Source: Gordonia hankookensis (GTDB lineage Bacteria; Actinomycetota; Actinomycetes; Mycobacteriales; Mycobacteriaceae). Taken from it: a stretch of DNA of 64,000 bases. The notes under the pieces were generated by a model. It was not told the origin of the DNA and searched no databases. It saw nothing but the letters and a program-made list of their open reading frames with translations. Location: positions 186,001 through 250,000 of the forward strand of contig NZ_JACWMS010000001.1 of assembly GCF_014673215.1 (NCBI RefSeq), given 5' to 3'. The translations under genes were made by a program, and so were the position numbers. Shown here one piece after another: positions 9,837 through 18,807 of this stretch (the stretch's first letter is position 1; every line of letters starts with the position of its first letter).

Positions 9837-10547
9837 TCAGGCCGCCGACGCCGAGACGGCCTCGGGCGGTTTCGGCTTGGCGTCCTTGAGGGAGGCCGCG
9901 TAGATGTCGACGTACTGCTGGCCGGTCAGCTGCATCAGCTCGTACATGATCTCGTCGGTGATCGCGCGCTCGATGAACCGGTTGCCCTGCATCCCCTCGT
10001 AGCGCGCGAAATTCAACGGCTTGCCGATCTTGACGACGATGCGCGCCGGGCGCGGGATGAGCGACCCGGGCGGGTTGAGCTTCTCGGTGTTGATCATCGC
10101 GACAGGGATCACCGGCACACCGGTGTCGAGCGCGACCCGCGCGAGACCCGTCTTGCCCTTGTACAGCCGACCGTCCGGAGACCGGGTGCCCTCCGGGTAC
10201 ATCCCCATCAACTCACCGGTCTCGAGCTGCCGGCGCGCGGCGGTCAATGCGCCTGCGGCCGCTTCCGCACCGGATCGATCGATGGGGATCTGGCCGACCG
10301 CCGAGAAGAACCAGCGCTGGAAGGCGCCCTTGGGACCGGTGCCGGTGAAATACTCGCTCTTCGCCAGGAAATAGATCCGGCGCCGCACCATCAGGGGCAG
10401 ATAGAAACTGTCCATGACGGCCAGGTGGTTGCTCGCCAGGATCGCCGGGCCACGGGCCGGAATGTTCTCGAGTCCTTCGACCGTCGGCCGGCCGATGAGG
10501 CGGAGAAACGGTCCAAGCAATACGTATTTGAACGTGTAGTACCACAT
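9837..10547 (-). CDS. 1-acyl-sn-glycerol-3-phosphate acyltransferase (PlsC-like)
   Basis: 236 residues with the PlsC signatures: NHLAVMDSFYLP (NHx4D, about residues 39-50) and YPEGTRSPDGRLYKGKTG (EGTRS motif, about 118-135). It transfers an acyl chain to lysophosphatidic acid or a related lipid at the inner membrane. The M. tuberculosis counterpart is Rv2182c, beside Rv2181, the same order as here. The ATG at 10547 has a GGAG six bases upstream. Given flanking mannolipid genes, an acceptor within phosphatidylinositol-mannoside metabolism is conceivable, but general phospholipid synthesis is the default. Confidence 0.87.
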   Translation of the reverse strand: MWYYTFKYVLLGPFLRLIGRPTVEGLENIPARGPAILASNHLAVMDSFYLPLMVRRRIYFLAKSEYFTGTGPKGAFQRWFFSAVGQIPIDRSGAEAAAGALTAARRQLETGELMGMYPEGTRSPDGRLYKGKTGLARVALDTGVPVIPVAMINTEKLNPPGSLIPRPARIVVKIGKPLNFARYEGMQGNRFIERAITDEIMYELMQLTGQQYVDIYAASLKDAKPKPPEAVSASAA

Positions 10548-10612
10548 CGAAGACTCCGAACCTCGCCCATCGTCACCGCCTCAGACCTTACTCGCAGAAA
10601 CGATACACATCC

Positions 10613-11596
10613 TCAGGTTCGGCTGCGTACCGTCTCCCCGGCCTGCGCCCTGATGGCTTGTCGCGCAACTTCTGCCGCGCCCACCACGCCGGCGCTCTCG
10701 CCGAGCTGGGTGCCGCGGATGCGGGCGAGCTGCCGATGACCGGCACCCGTCACCAACCGTGCGTAGTGCTCACGCGCTTCGTCGAGGAACAGTCCCGACG
10801 CCGCGCCGACGCCGCCGGCGAGCACGATGAGATCCGGGTCGAAGATGTCCGCGATCATCGCCAGCCCCTGCCCCAGGGATGCGGCGAACAGGGCGAAGGC
10901 CGCCAGCGCGACGGCATCCCCGTCCGCGGCCGCACCCGCCACCCGGCGGCCGGTCAGTGAGCCGGGATCGGCGGCCACGTCCGCCGCCAGTTGACTGCGT
11001 CCCCAGTCGCCGTCGGCGAGCAACTCGACCACGGTGTCCACCAGAGCGGTACCGCTGCAATACCTTTCCCAGCATCCGAGCTTCCCGCAGGAGCACACCC
11101 GACCGTCCGGGACCACCGTCAGGTGCCCGAGCTCCGGCGCCACGCCGAAGCTGCCGCGATAGATCTCACCGTCGAGCAGCAGGCCGGCCCCGATGCCGGT
11201 CCCGATGGCGAGCACCAGCGAATTCTTGCCACGCGCGGCTGCCCCGAAACGCCATTCCGCGACCGCCGCGGCATTCGCGTCGTGTTCGGCGAACACCGGT
11301 ATGCCGATCCGGGCGGTCATGTCCTCGGCGACCGCGGCCTCCCGCCACGGGAGGTGCGGTGCGAATCGCACCACCCTGCGATCAGGTGTGAGGAATCCGG
11401 CGATGGCCAGTCCGACCGCCTTGGCGGCCCACCGGGAGGTGAGTTCACCGACCAGCCGGTCGAGGCAGTGTTCGAGCGCACTCGTCGTCGGCGGCGTCGC
11501 CGCCCGCAGGGTGTCCAGCATCGCACCGTGGTCGTCGACCACCGAGGCGCGCACACTCGTGCCACCGATGTCGATGCCGATGGTCAAGTCCCCCAT
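10613..11596 (-). CDS. glk: ROK-family glucokinase
   Basis: A 327-residue ROK sugar kinase. The N-terminal phosphate loop IGIDIGGTSVRASVV, the GTGIGAGL segment and the ROK zinc cluster (CSCGKLGCWE, with GH in ELGHLTV just upstream) are all present. Such enzymes phosphorylate glucose with ATP in the cytosol. In corynebacteria a glk gene sits at this point of the same conserved block, whereas M. tuberculosis lacks it here. The ATG overlaps the stop of the upstream small gene by one base (TGATG), implying translational coupling. The substrate could be another hexose, but no transcription-factor HTH is present, so it is a kinase and not a ROK repressor. Confidence 0.85.
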   Translation of the reverse strand: MGDLTIGIDIGGTSVRASVVDDHGAMLDTLRAATPPTTSALEHCLDRLVGELTSRWAAKAVGLAIAGFLTPDRRVVRFAPHLPWREAAVAEDMTARIGIPVFAEHDANAAAVAEWRFGAAARGKNSLVLAIGTGIGAGLLLDGEIYRGSFGVAPELGHLTVVPDGRVCSCGKLGCWERYCSGTALVDTVVELLADGDWGRSQLAADVAADPGSLTGRRVAGAAADGDAVALAAFALFAASLGQGLAMIADIFDPDLIVLAGGVGAASGLFLDEAREHYARLVTGAGHRQLARIRGTQLGESAGVVGAAEVARQAIRAQAGETVRSRT

Positions 11597-12033
11597 CAGA
11601 TCTCGCTCTCCGGGTCGGGCCGGTGCACCTTCGCCGACCGGTCGACGACGTCGATGCGGACCGCGATCGGCTGATAGGGCTGGGCCGAGTCACCGGTGTT
11701 CGACGCCGGGGTGGATCGTAGCGCGTTCGCCATCGCCTCGAGGACGGCGATCAGGGCGGCGATCAGGCGGGCCAGCAGATCTCCGAGCTCGGTGAGCAGC
11801 GTGGTGATGTCGCCGGTGAGGTCGGCGAACGTACCGGCATCCGCGGACACCCCGGCGGTCGCCGTGGCGTGCTGTCCGGTGGCCCGTCCTCCGGTGCCGC
11901 CGAACAGGGCCGCGAGCTGATCGATCTGGGCCGCGACGCCGAGGAGAAAGTCCCGCACCGGGTCACCCGTGGCGCCACGGGCTTGGCCTGCGACGTTGTC
12001 GTCGTCGGGTCCGGTGGTGTCGTCCGAGGTCAT
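11596..12033 (-). CDS. Conserved hypothetical protein (Rv2183c position)
   Basis: 145 residues from ATG 12033, chosen because AGGAGAG lies about 10 bases upstream; the frame extends further but without such a site. The N-terminus is Asp/Gly-rich and disordered-looking (TSDDTTGPDDDN). The middle is an amphipathic helical stretch, about residues 62-108 (LTGDITTLLTELGDLLARLIAALIAVLEAMANAL), and a short beta-like tail follows (QPIAVRIDVVD). It has no recognisable catalytic motif. It occupies the Rv2183c position between the acyltransferase/glk and ArsA-like genes and is translationally coupled to glk. The amphipathic helix could associate with membranes or partners; this is speculation. Confidence 0.65.
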   Translation of the reverse strand: MTSDDTTGPDDDNVAGQARGATGDPVRDFLLGVAAQIDQLAALFGGTGGRATGQHATATAGVSADAGTFADLTGDITTLLTELGDLLARLIAALIAVLEAMANALRSTPASNTGDSAQPYQPIAVRIDVVDRSAKVHRPDPESEI

Positions 12034-12115
12034 GTGGGCAGCTCTCCTGTCCGGGTCCGGCAGTAGTGTACGCGACACCACCGCCACGTCGCGGTGCGGC
12101 GGATGTGCGCCGATG

Positions 12116-13333
12116 TCAGCGGCCCTGCGGCCACAGCGCCGGGTCCGGCATGAACCGGACCGTCAGATCGGTTCCGTCCCACGCCGCGTCGACGACGACG
12201 CACCGCCGCAGCACCGAGGGTAGGCGCACCGGATGCCGGAACCCGCCGACCGTCACCAGCAGATCGTCGCCGGATCGCCCGAGCTGCAGGGCGTCGGGAT
12301 CGGGAAGTCGCTGACGCCAGGTCAGTTCGTACACACGCGAGGTACCGGCCCCGGTATCGGCGGCCTCGGTGACCTGCGCCGCACCCGACCCGGACGGCCG
12401 GCCGTTCGGCACCGGGAGGCCGACTCCGAGCTTGCGCAGTCGGGCGGCCCGGTCGATCGGTAGGTCCAGACACGGCAACTCAGTGACCTCGACGCCTGGA
12501 TCGCCGCCCTGGGCGACGGCGCGCAACCGGTCCATCCGTGCGTCATGATCGGCATCCTCACGGCCTGCTCCGACACCCTGGTTGATCACCACCGATCGCA
12601 GCGCGAGACCCATCACATCGACGGTGGCCAGCAGGTGCGGAAGTGCTCGCTCGCCGCGATCGTCCGCCCCGACGACGACATGCATCGCCACCGTGTGCGG
12701 ATCGGTCACGAGTTCGGTGACATCGACGCAGTCGCGGTCGATTTCGTCGACAGCCGCGGTCAGCTGGGCCATCACCGGACGCTCGGCCGCTGCCGCGAGC
12801 CGACGATGCCTGGGCCACAACCGATTCAGCGCCTGACTCAGCAACGACGACGCCCTCAGGAACTCGAACGGGTCGCCGAGCCCGGACGCGTCGACCACGA
12901 TCCGGCGCCACTGGCCGCTCACGGCTTCGTCCCGGATTCGGCGCATCACCAGGAAGTCCTCGACGCCCGGCAGGGTCGAGAGCTCGGCGCCGTCGATGTC
13001 CGACACCGCGCCGACTCCCGGCAACGCCACCTTCGATCGGGCCATCGTCTCCGACAGCACGGTGGTGAACTCCGTCCAGGTCCGTTCCAGGAGCGCCAGG
13101 CGGTCGAGCGAGAGCAGGTGCAATCGGGTGGACACCGCGACCGGTTCGTCGGGCTGCCGGAACACTCCCAGGAGGTCGGCGGTCGGCGAGCACCTGTCGA
13201 CGGTGACCAGCAGGGTGTCGCGGTCGGGAGCCGTGACCGCACGGGCGCCTCCGGGTCCGCGGGTCCCGGACCGGCTCAGGGCGCCCGAGGTCGCGGTCAC
13301 CGAGACCCCGGCACCACCCGGCCCGATCACCAC
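12116..13333 (-). CDS. ArsA/anion-transporter-ATPase-like protein with degenerate P-loop
   Basis: About 405 residues, at the position of the M. tuberculosis ArsA-like gene Rv2184c. The fold resembles the ArsA/GET3 ATPase family, but the P-loop at the N-terminus reads IGPGGAGVSVT where active members have GKGGVGK(T/S)T, so both signature lysines and the Thr/Ser are missing. The later DTAPTGHTLRL region is also altered (VVDASGLGDPFEFLRA, near residue 145). It therefore probably does not hydrolyse ATP in the usual way. The start is uncertain: GTG 13333 or 13330 is chosen; the open frame continues upstream into the neighbouring gene, and a CTG overlapping that gene's stop is possible. It ends 82 bases before the Rv2183c-like gene. 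Confidence 0.7.
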   Translation of the reverse strand: MVIGPGGAGVSVTATSGALSRSGTRGPGGARAVTAPDRDTLLVTVDRCSPTADLLGVFRQPDEPVAVSTRLHLLSLDRLALLERTWTEFTTVLSETMARSKVALPGVGAVSDIDGAELSTLPGVEDFLVMRRIRDEAVSGQWRRIVVDASGLGDPFEFLRASSLLSQALNRLWPRHRRLAAAAERPVMAQLTAAVDEIDRDCVDVTELVTDPHTVAMHVVVGADDRGERALPHLLATVDVMGLALRSVVINQGVGAGREDADHDARMDRLRAVAQGGDPGVEVTELPCLDLPIDRAARLRKLGVGLPVPNGRPSGSGAAQVTEAADTGAGTSRVYELTWRQRLPDPDALQLGRSGDDLLVTVGGFRHPVRLPSVLRRCVVVDAAWDGTDLTVRFMPDPALWPQGR

Positions 13334-13353
13334 ATGGATGGGCGTGAGATCGA

Positions 13354-13791
13354 TCAGCCTTCGACCCTCTTCTTCAGATCGTTCAGTGCCGCCTCGGTGA
13401 TCGCCTTCTCCGCCCGGCGTTTCAGCTGCCCGATCATCGGCACCAACAGGTCGACCATCAATTCGTAGGTGACCTTCGTGGAACCCGGGACCTGCTGCGC
13501 GAGAACGTATCGGCCGCGCTGATCGCGCTGCAGGTCGCTGCTCACCAGTCGCCACGAGACCGCCCGACCGTCGGCCTCCCACTCGTAGGAGAGCACGTAG
13601 GTGTCCTGCAACACCCCGGCGTCGAGCACGAATCGCACCTCGCTGGGCCGATTGCCCGCGCCGTACTCGGTCACCTGGACCTCACGCGCGGCCGACACCC
13701 ACTCGGGATAGTGCTCGAAGTCGGCGATCACCGCCATGATGTCGTCGGGATCGGCGTTGATCACGATGGAACGCTCGGTGTGTTCGGCCAT
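13354..13791 (-). CDS. SRPBCC (START-like) family protein, Rv2185c-like
   Basis: 145 residues with the SRPBCC/polyketide-cyclase helix-grip fold pattern: an N-terminal strand SIVINADPDDIMAVIADFEHYPEWV, then repeated strands and a long C-terminal helix (LVPMIGQLKRRAEKAITEAALNDLKKRV). Such proteins bind a hydrophobic ligand in a cavity. The M. tuberculosis equivalent is Rv2185c. It lies immediately downstream of a second SRPBCC gene, sharing one base, and immediately upstream of the ArsA-like gene. The ligand is unknown; position beside lipid genes suggests a lipid-type molecule, by inference only. Confidence 0.8.
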   Translation of the reverse strand: MAEHTERSIVINADPDDIMAVIADFEHYPEWVSAAREVQVTEYGAGNRPSEVRFVLDAGVLQDTYVLSYEWEADGRAVSWRLVSSDLQRDQRGRYVLAQQVPGSTKVTYELMVDLLVPMIGQLKRRAEKAITEAALNDLKKRVEG

Positions 13792-14228
13792 CAGAGGGCC
13801 ACCCGGTCGTCGCCGATCGCCGGACCGCCCACCCAGCGGCCGGACTCGAGGCGATCCTTCACCTCGAACGACATCACCTTGCCCGCCGCACGGCGATCAC
13901 GGTTCGCGTCCGCGAGGTACGACCCTCGGGCCCGCCCTTCGGCAGGCAGACCGGCCGTGGGCTCCGCGTGCAGGAAGTAGTGCAGCACGAACCCGTCCAT
14001 CACCGGCTGACACCAGATCTCCATGGTGCCTGCCAGCGGGCCGTCCACACGCCAACGCACCCCCTGCGCCCCCCGCTCCTCGGTCACGGTCAGGCGGAGG
14101 TCGGGCCACCACCGGCGCCAGTTGGCCCGGTCCCCGACCACCTCCGTCACCGACGACGGTGCGGCGGCGATGAAGGTCTCATCGGCCACCTGAATGCTCG
14201 TCACGTTCACTAGCTTCACATACTCCAC
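13791..14228 (-). CDS. SRPBCC-family protein, Rv2186c position
   Basis: 145 residues if the ATG at 14228 is used; a GTG at 14210 in the same frame is equally possible. The pattern is again SRPBCC-like: VADETFIAAAPSSVTEVVGDRANWRRWWPDL, then beta strands with many Trp residues and a C-terminal helix/strand ending VKDRLESGRW. It is adjacent to a second SRPBCC gene, so the two may be an old duplication or form a heteromer. It is divergent from fadD15, with a promoter region of about 110 bases between. Function unknown. Confidence 0.72.
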   Translation of the reverse strand: MEYVKLVNVTSIQVADETFIAAAPSSVTEVVGDRANWRRWWPDLRLTVTEERGAQGVRWRVDGPLAGTMEIWCQPVMDGFVLHYFLHAEPTAGLPAEGRARGSYLADANRDRRAAGKVMSFEVKDRLESGRWVGGPAIGDDRVAL

Positions 14229-14337
14229 CGACGGCGGGACAGCGACCTCGTCAGACGGGCTCGGCGAACGTGCCCCCGGTCACGTCGGGCACAGCGATAC
14301 GATCGGTGAGGAGAAGCTGCATGCGAAAGGTACCTCG

Positions 14338-16140
14338 ATGAGTGAGTTCAGCGTTCCCGCACGATTTTCTGTCCCCGAGAACGCCGACTGTACCGACATC
14401 ATCTTCGGTATCGCCGAGCGAGAGCCCGACAAAACGGTGTTCCGCCGCAAAGAGGGCCCACAGTGGGTGCCGGTCCGCGCAGGCGACGCCGCCACCCAGA
14501 TCACCGCCCTGGCCAAGGGCCTCATCGCCGAGGGCATCGGCCCGGGCGACCGCGTCGCGATCCTCTCCCGTACCCGGCCCGAGTGGACGCTGATCGATTT
14601 CGCCATCTGGTCGGCCGGGGCGGTGCCCGTGCCGATCTACGACTCGTCGTCGGGACCGCAGATCGAATGGATCATGCGGGACTCCGGAGCCGTCGCGATC
14701 GTGCTCGAGGATGCCGGCCACCGGGCCATCTTCGACGGGATCGAGAACCTCCCGGGCGTCAAGGTCTTCCAGATCGACGGCGCGGACGGAGAGACCGGGG
14801 CCATCGCCGCCCTCGAGGCCGCCGGAGCCGACCTCCACGACGACGAGGTGACCAAGCGACGTGCGACGGTCGCCGCCGCCGACCCGGCCACCCTGATCTA
14901 CACCTCGGGCACGACGGGGCGCCCCAAGGGCTGCATGCTCAGCCACAGCAACCTGCTCTCGGAGACCTACGGGGTGCTCGAGGGCAACATGCGCACGCTG
15001 CTCGGCCCCGACAAGCGGCTGCTGATGTTCCTCCCGATGGCGCACGTACTCGCACGGGCCATCAATCTGGTCGCGCTCGAGGCGGGCGTGGAGATCGGCT
15101 ACACCAGCGACATCCCGAACCTGGTGCCGGAGTTCGCCGTGTTCAAACCCTCACTGATCCTCTCCGTCCCACGAGTCTTCGAGAAGGTCTACAACAGCGC
15201 TCGGCAAAAGGCACACGACGAGGGCAAGGGACGCATCTTCGACGCCGCTGCAGACGCGGCCGTCGAATACTCGCAGGCGCTCGAACGGGGCGGCCCCGGG
15301 CTGGTCCTCAAGGCCAAGCACGCGGTGTTCGACAAACTGGTCTACGGCAAGCTGCGGGCGGCACTCGGCGGCGAGTGTGAGCTCGCCATCTCGGGCGGCG
15401 CACCACTCGGGGCCCGACTCGGACACTTCTTCTCCGGAATCGGCATCCCGGTCTACGAGGGCTACGGCCTCACCGAGACGACCGCGGCCTTCAGCGTGAA
15501 CACACCTGGCCAGGTGCGGGTCGGGACTGTCGGAAAACCGTTGGCCGGCAACAGCGTACGGATCGCCGAAGACGGCGAGGTGATGCTCAAGGGCGGTGTC
15601 GTGTTCGGTGGCTATTGGCAGAATCCGGACGCCACCGCCAGCGCGATCGAGGACGGCTGGTTCCACACCGGCGACCTCGGGAACGTCGACGGTGACGGAT
15701 TCCTCACGATCACCGGCCGGAAGAAGGAACTCATCGTCACCGCCGGCGGCAAGAACGTGTCCCCCGCCGGCCTCGAGGATGTCATCCGATCCAGCGCGCT
15801 CGTCTCGCAGGCGCTCGTCATCGGCGATGCGAAACCCTTCATCGCCGCACTGATCACGATCGATCCGGAAGCGTTCCCCGCGTGGAAGGATCGCCACCAC
15901 AAGCCCGCGTCCGCGAGCGTCGCCGACCTGGCGGGCGACGACGACCTGCGGGCCGAGGTCCAGGCAGCCGTCGACGATGCGAACAAGACCGTCTCGCACG
16001 CGGAGGCGATCAAGAAGTTCCGCATCCTCCCAGACGATTTCACCGAGGAGACCGGGGAGATGACCCCGACCCTGAAGGTGAAGCGAAACGTGGTGGTCCA
16101 GAAGTTCGCCGACGACATCGACGCGATCTACACCCGCTGA
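14338..16140 (+). CDS. fadD15: Long-chain fatty acid-CoA ligase FadD15
   Basis: 600 residues from ATG 14338, exactly the length of M. tuberculosis FadD15 (Rv2187); AAAGG lies 7 bases upstream of that ATG. Adenylate-forming signature LIYTSGTTGRPKGCML (near residues 189-204), YGLTETTAAF, the hinge GWFHTGD and the C-terminal ITGRKKELIVTAGGKNVSP are all clear. It activates long-chain fatty acids to acyl-CoA through an acyl-adenylate, in the cytosol or at the membrane face. It sits alone on the plus strand between SRPBCC proteins and PimB', in the same order as M. tuberculosis. Confidence 0.94.
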   Translation: MSEFSVPARFSVPENADCTDIIFGIAEREPDKTVFRRKEGPQWVPVRAGDAATQITALAKGLIAEGIGPGDRVAILSRTRPEWTLIDFAIWSAGAVPVPIYDSSSGPQIEWIMRDSGAVAIVLEDAGHRAIFDGIENLPGVKVFQIDGADGETGAIAALEAAGADLHDDEVTKRRATVAAADPATLIYTSGTTGRPKGCMLSHSNLLSETYGVLEGNMRTLLGPDKRLLMFLPMAHVLARAINLVALEAGVEIGYTSDIPNLVPEFAVFKPSLILSVPRVFEKVYNSARQKAHDEGKGRIFDAAADAAVEYSQALERGGPGLVLKAKHAVFDKLVYGKLRAALGGECELAISGGAPLGARLGHFFSGIGIPVYEGYGLTETTAAFSVNTPGQVRVGTVGKPLAGNSVRIAEDGEVMLKGGVVFGGYWQNPDATASAIEDGWFHTGDLGNVDGDGFLTITGRKKELIVTAGGKNVSPAGLEDVIRSSALVSQALVIGDAKPFIAALITIDPEAFPAWKDRHHKPASASVADLAGDDDLRAEVQAAVDDANKTVSHAEAIKKFRILPDDFTEETGEMTPTLKVKRNVVVQKFADDIDAIYTR

Positions 16141-16153
16141 GGCCCCCGGAGGC

Positions 16154-17272
16154 TCAGAGCAGCTGACGAAGTCGAGCCGCGATCGACCGCCACTCCCAGG
16201 TGTCGACGGCGTGCTCGCGCCCCCGGACGCCCATCTCGGACGCGGTCGCCGGGTCCGCCAGAATCGCGGTGATCGCGAACGCGACCGCGTCGACATCGGT
16301 GCCGTCGACGACGGTCCCGGTGACGCCCTCCACGACCGTCTCAGGCGCCCCGCCCGACTGGCCTGCGACAACCGGGACCCCGGTCGCCGACGCCTCGAGG
16401 TAGACGATGCCGAGTCCCTCGACATCCAAACCGCGTCCCCGTGTCCGCGCCGGCATCGCGAACACATCGGCGATGGTGTGATAGGCGGGCAGGTCCGCCG
16501 AGGGCACCGAACCGGTGAACACCACGTGCTCGCCCATCCCGTTCTGCGCCACCAATTCGCGCAGGGTCTGCGCGTAGGGTCCCCCGCCCACGATGACCAG
16601 CGCCACGTCGCCGATCTCCCGCCGGATCAACGGCAGTGCGCGGATCAACACGTCCTGCCCCTTACGCGGCACCAGCCGGGACAGGCAGAGCACCGTCAGA
16701 CGCTCACCGAGCCCGAGCTGTTCCCGAATCCTCTGACGCGCCCGCGGGTCAGGCGCGAACCGGCCGGTGTCGACGCCGGGCGGCAGATACTCCAGGGCGG
16801 CCCGTGCGCCGAACGCCGACGCGAACCGTCCGCGCGTGTAGCGACTCACGAAGGTGACGACATCGACGTTGCGGCCGATGAAGGTCAGCACCTGGCGCGC
16901 GACGGGCAGCATCGACCATCCGACCTCGTGACCGTGGGTGCTCGCGACGACCCGTTCGGCACCGGCCCGCCGCATCGCCGGAGCGAGGACCGCCAACGGC
17001 GCGGCAGCGCCGAACCAGACCGTCGAGATGCCGTGGGTCCGGATGATCTTCGAGGCTCGGCGGGCGACGAACGGAGTGGGCAGCATGAGCGTGGTGGGAT
17101 GCCGCACCACCGTGTAGGGAACCGTCGCGTCGAACTCCTCGTGGCCACGCCACCGCGGTGCGTAGACCACCACCTCGTCCGGCGGCAGGCGATCGACAAG
17201 GTTCTGCAGATATGACTGGATGCCCCCGGGTCGGGGCGGGAAGTCGTTGGTGATCAACAGGGTCCGGCGCAT
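16154..17272 (-). CDS. pimB: GDP-mannose-dependent alpha-(1->6)-PIM mannosyltransferase PimB'
   Basis: 372-residue GT-B (GT4) glycosyltransferase. Start ATG 17272, where the N-terminal strand MRRTLLITNDFPPRPGGIQSYL begins; it overlaps the upstream stop by one base (TGATG). The donor-binding features CLSRLVPRKGQDVLI and EGLGIVYLEASATGVPVVAGQSGGAPE (the E-x7-E pattern) are present. The homologue Rv2188c adds the second mannose to phosphatidylinositol monomannoside on the cytosolic membrane face, making PIM2, the anchor of lipomannan/lipoarabinomannan. Together with mptA and the GT87 enzyme, three steps of this pathway are in the window. Confidence 0.92.
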   Translation of the reverse strand: MRRTLLITNDFPPRPGGIQSYLQNLVDRLPPDEVVVYAPRWRGHEEFDATVPYTVVRHPTTLMLPTPFVARRASKIIRTHGISTVWFGAAAPLAVLAPAMRRAGAERVVASTHGHEVGWSMLPVARQVLTFIGRNVDVVTFVSRYTRGRFASAFGARAALEYLPPGVDTGRFAPDPRARQRIREQLGLGERLTVLCLSRLVPRKGQDVLIRALPLIRREIGDVALVIVGGGPYAQTLRELVAQNGMGEHVVFTGSVPSADLPAYHTIADVFAMPARTRGRGLDVEGLGIVYLEASATGVPVVAGQSGGAPETVVEGVTGTVVDGTDVDAVAFAITAILADPATASEMGVRGREHAVDTWEWRSIAARLRQLL

Positions 17273-18780
17273 CAGTCGACCTGTTGGTTCAGCCATCGCC
17301 GCCACGAGGCGACGAACTCGGCACGCGACATCCCCAGAACCCTACGGATCGCGACGTCCTGCCGCTTCACGTCGTCGGTACCGGCGACGCCCACGTAGAG
17401 CTCCTTGAGCTTCTCCTCACCGAAACGGGCGGCCACGAATGCCGACACCGACCACGCCGCCTGGTAGGCCACGAGTGCCTGATCCGAATCCACTGCGAAC
17501 TCCCGGTCGGTCGGCAGCGCCGTCGGACCCTCACCGGCCCGTACGGCAGCTGCCAGATCGGGCGCAGCGTCCTCGAGCCGGACATAGGTGTCCTTGCGTC
17601 CGACGTACTCCGGAACGCCTTCGGTGATCCACAACGGAGCGCCCGGCGACGTCACCACGCGCGCGGCCACGTGCGTCAGTTCGTGCCGCAGCACCACTGC
17701 AAGCGCGGGCTCCGCGAGTTCGCCCGCGTTCGGGGTGAGGATGATGCGTTGTCCGGCTGCCGAATGCGCGCCGGTGTCGATCCGACTGAACACGGTGGCC
17801 GCCGCCGCGCCTGCGATGTCGGTCGACGCGCTCTGGGCCAGATCCCTGAACTCCGACGGCCGGCCGGTCGCCACCACCGCCGCCCGTCGCGGCCAGTCGG
17901 AGCCCCAGAAATCGGTGACGGCGGCCGTCGCGCCCGGCAGTAGCCGGCGAACGCGGTCGACCACGGTCTCCGTGCCGGGGTAGGACGCGACCACCGATTC
18001 CCCACCGGCGGTCGCGACGTCATCGGCCGCGACGTCAGGGAGTTCCCACAGCTGGGTGGGCATGGCGGCGGCCCCGATTGCCGAGGCATCGCCGACGATC
18101 TTCCAGGCATCCCCGTACCGCGCCATCACGAACTGGGACGAGACCACCACCTCGGGCTCGTCGAGCCCCGGCTTGGTTGCACCGCCAAGCGCGTAGTGCA
18201 GTTCCACCGGCGCCACCCAGGAGTCCGAACTCCCTTGGGCGTCGAGCCGCGCCTGCAAGTCGGCGGGCACCAGCGTCTCGGCCTCCTCGGTGGGCGCCAG
18301 GACATAGCGAAGGTCCTTCAACTGCAAGGCTTCTCCGCGGTCCGGCGGCGGCACCGACGCCGACGGGGTCGCGGACGGGGCATCGGCGGAGGGCGATTCC
18401 GGTCGCGGCGTCGATGTGAGGTCGAGAGCGGGCGACGACGTCGGGCTCGACGATCGACTCCCGGGTCCGGCGCCGGCGAGATTGGCGATCGACGTCTCGA
18501 TCCGGGCGCGGAAGGCAGGCGACGCCGAAGCGTCGAGGAGATCGGTGACGCGGGCACTGTCGCCGGCAAGCAAACCCTTGCCGAGAGCGTCCAGGGCGGC
18601 CTGCACCCCCGCCGACCGCTGTTCCTCATAGACATTGGTCGGGGTGGTCGACGAACTGCCACCCGATTCGGTCGTGGGTGCGACGTCCTGTCCGCACCCG
18701 CTCAGCACCGTCGCGACCACGAGCGCCGACCCGGCGAGGGTCAGCAACTTCCGCCGGCGCCGCGCACCCGCAGCGATCAT
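17272..18780 (-). CDS. Lipoprotein with HExxH metallopeptidase-like motif
   Basis: 502 residues from ATG 18780 (GAGGGG nine bases upstream). The N-terminus is a lipoprotein signal peptide: RRRRK, hydrophobic core, lipobox LSGC, Cys near residue 29. A Ser/Thr/Pro-rich spacer, about residues 110-145, follows. Near residue 385 is LRHELTHVAARV (HExxH) and about 20 residues later WITEGVPEYVG, whose Glu is placed like the third zinc ligand of a gluzincin. This suggests a surface-anchored zinc peptidase, but substrate and activity are unproven. It is translationally coupled to PimB' downstream and starts just after an NlpC/P60 hydrolase, so a cell-envelope role is likely. I recall no named M. tuberculosis counterpart at this place. 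Confidence 0.72.
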   Translation of the reverse strand: MIAAGARRRRKLLTLAGSALVVATVLSGCGQDVAPTTESGGSSSTTPTNVYEEQRSAGVQAALDALGKGLLAGDSARVTDLLDASASPAFRARIETSIANLAGAGPGSRSSSPTSSPALDLTSTPRPESPSADAPSATPSASVPPPDRGEALQLKDLRYVLAPTEEAETLVPADLQARLDAQGSSDSWVAPVELHYALGGATKPGLDEPEVVVSSQFVMARYGDAWKIVGDASAIGAAAMPTQLWELPDVAADDVATAGGESVVASYPGTETVVDRVRRLLPGATAAVTDFWGSDWPRRAAVVATGRPSEFRDLAQSASTDIAGAAAATVFSRIDTGAHSAAGQRIILTPNAGELAEPALAVVLRHELTHVAARVVTSPGAPLWITEGVPEYVGRKDTYVRLEDAAPDLAAAVRAGEGPTALPTDREFAVDSDQALVAYQAAWSVSAFVAARFGEEKLKELYVGVAGTDDVKRQDVAIRRVLGMSRAEFVASWRRWLNQQVD

Positions 18781-18807
18781 CCGGACGCGCCCCTCACGGC
18801 ACGCCAC

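Noticed and set aside
16137..16158. Hairpin between fadD15 and pimB
   Set aside because: CTGAG...CTCAG with a bulge; too short and irregular to call.
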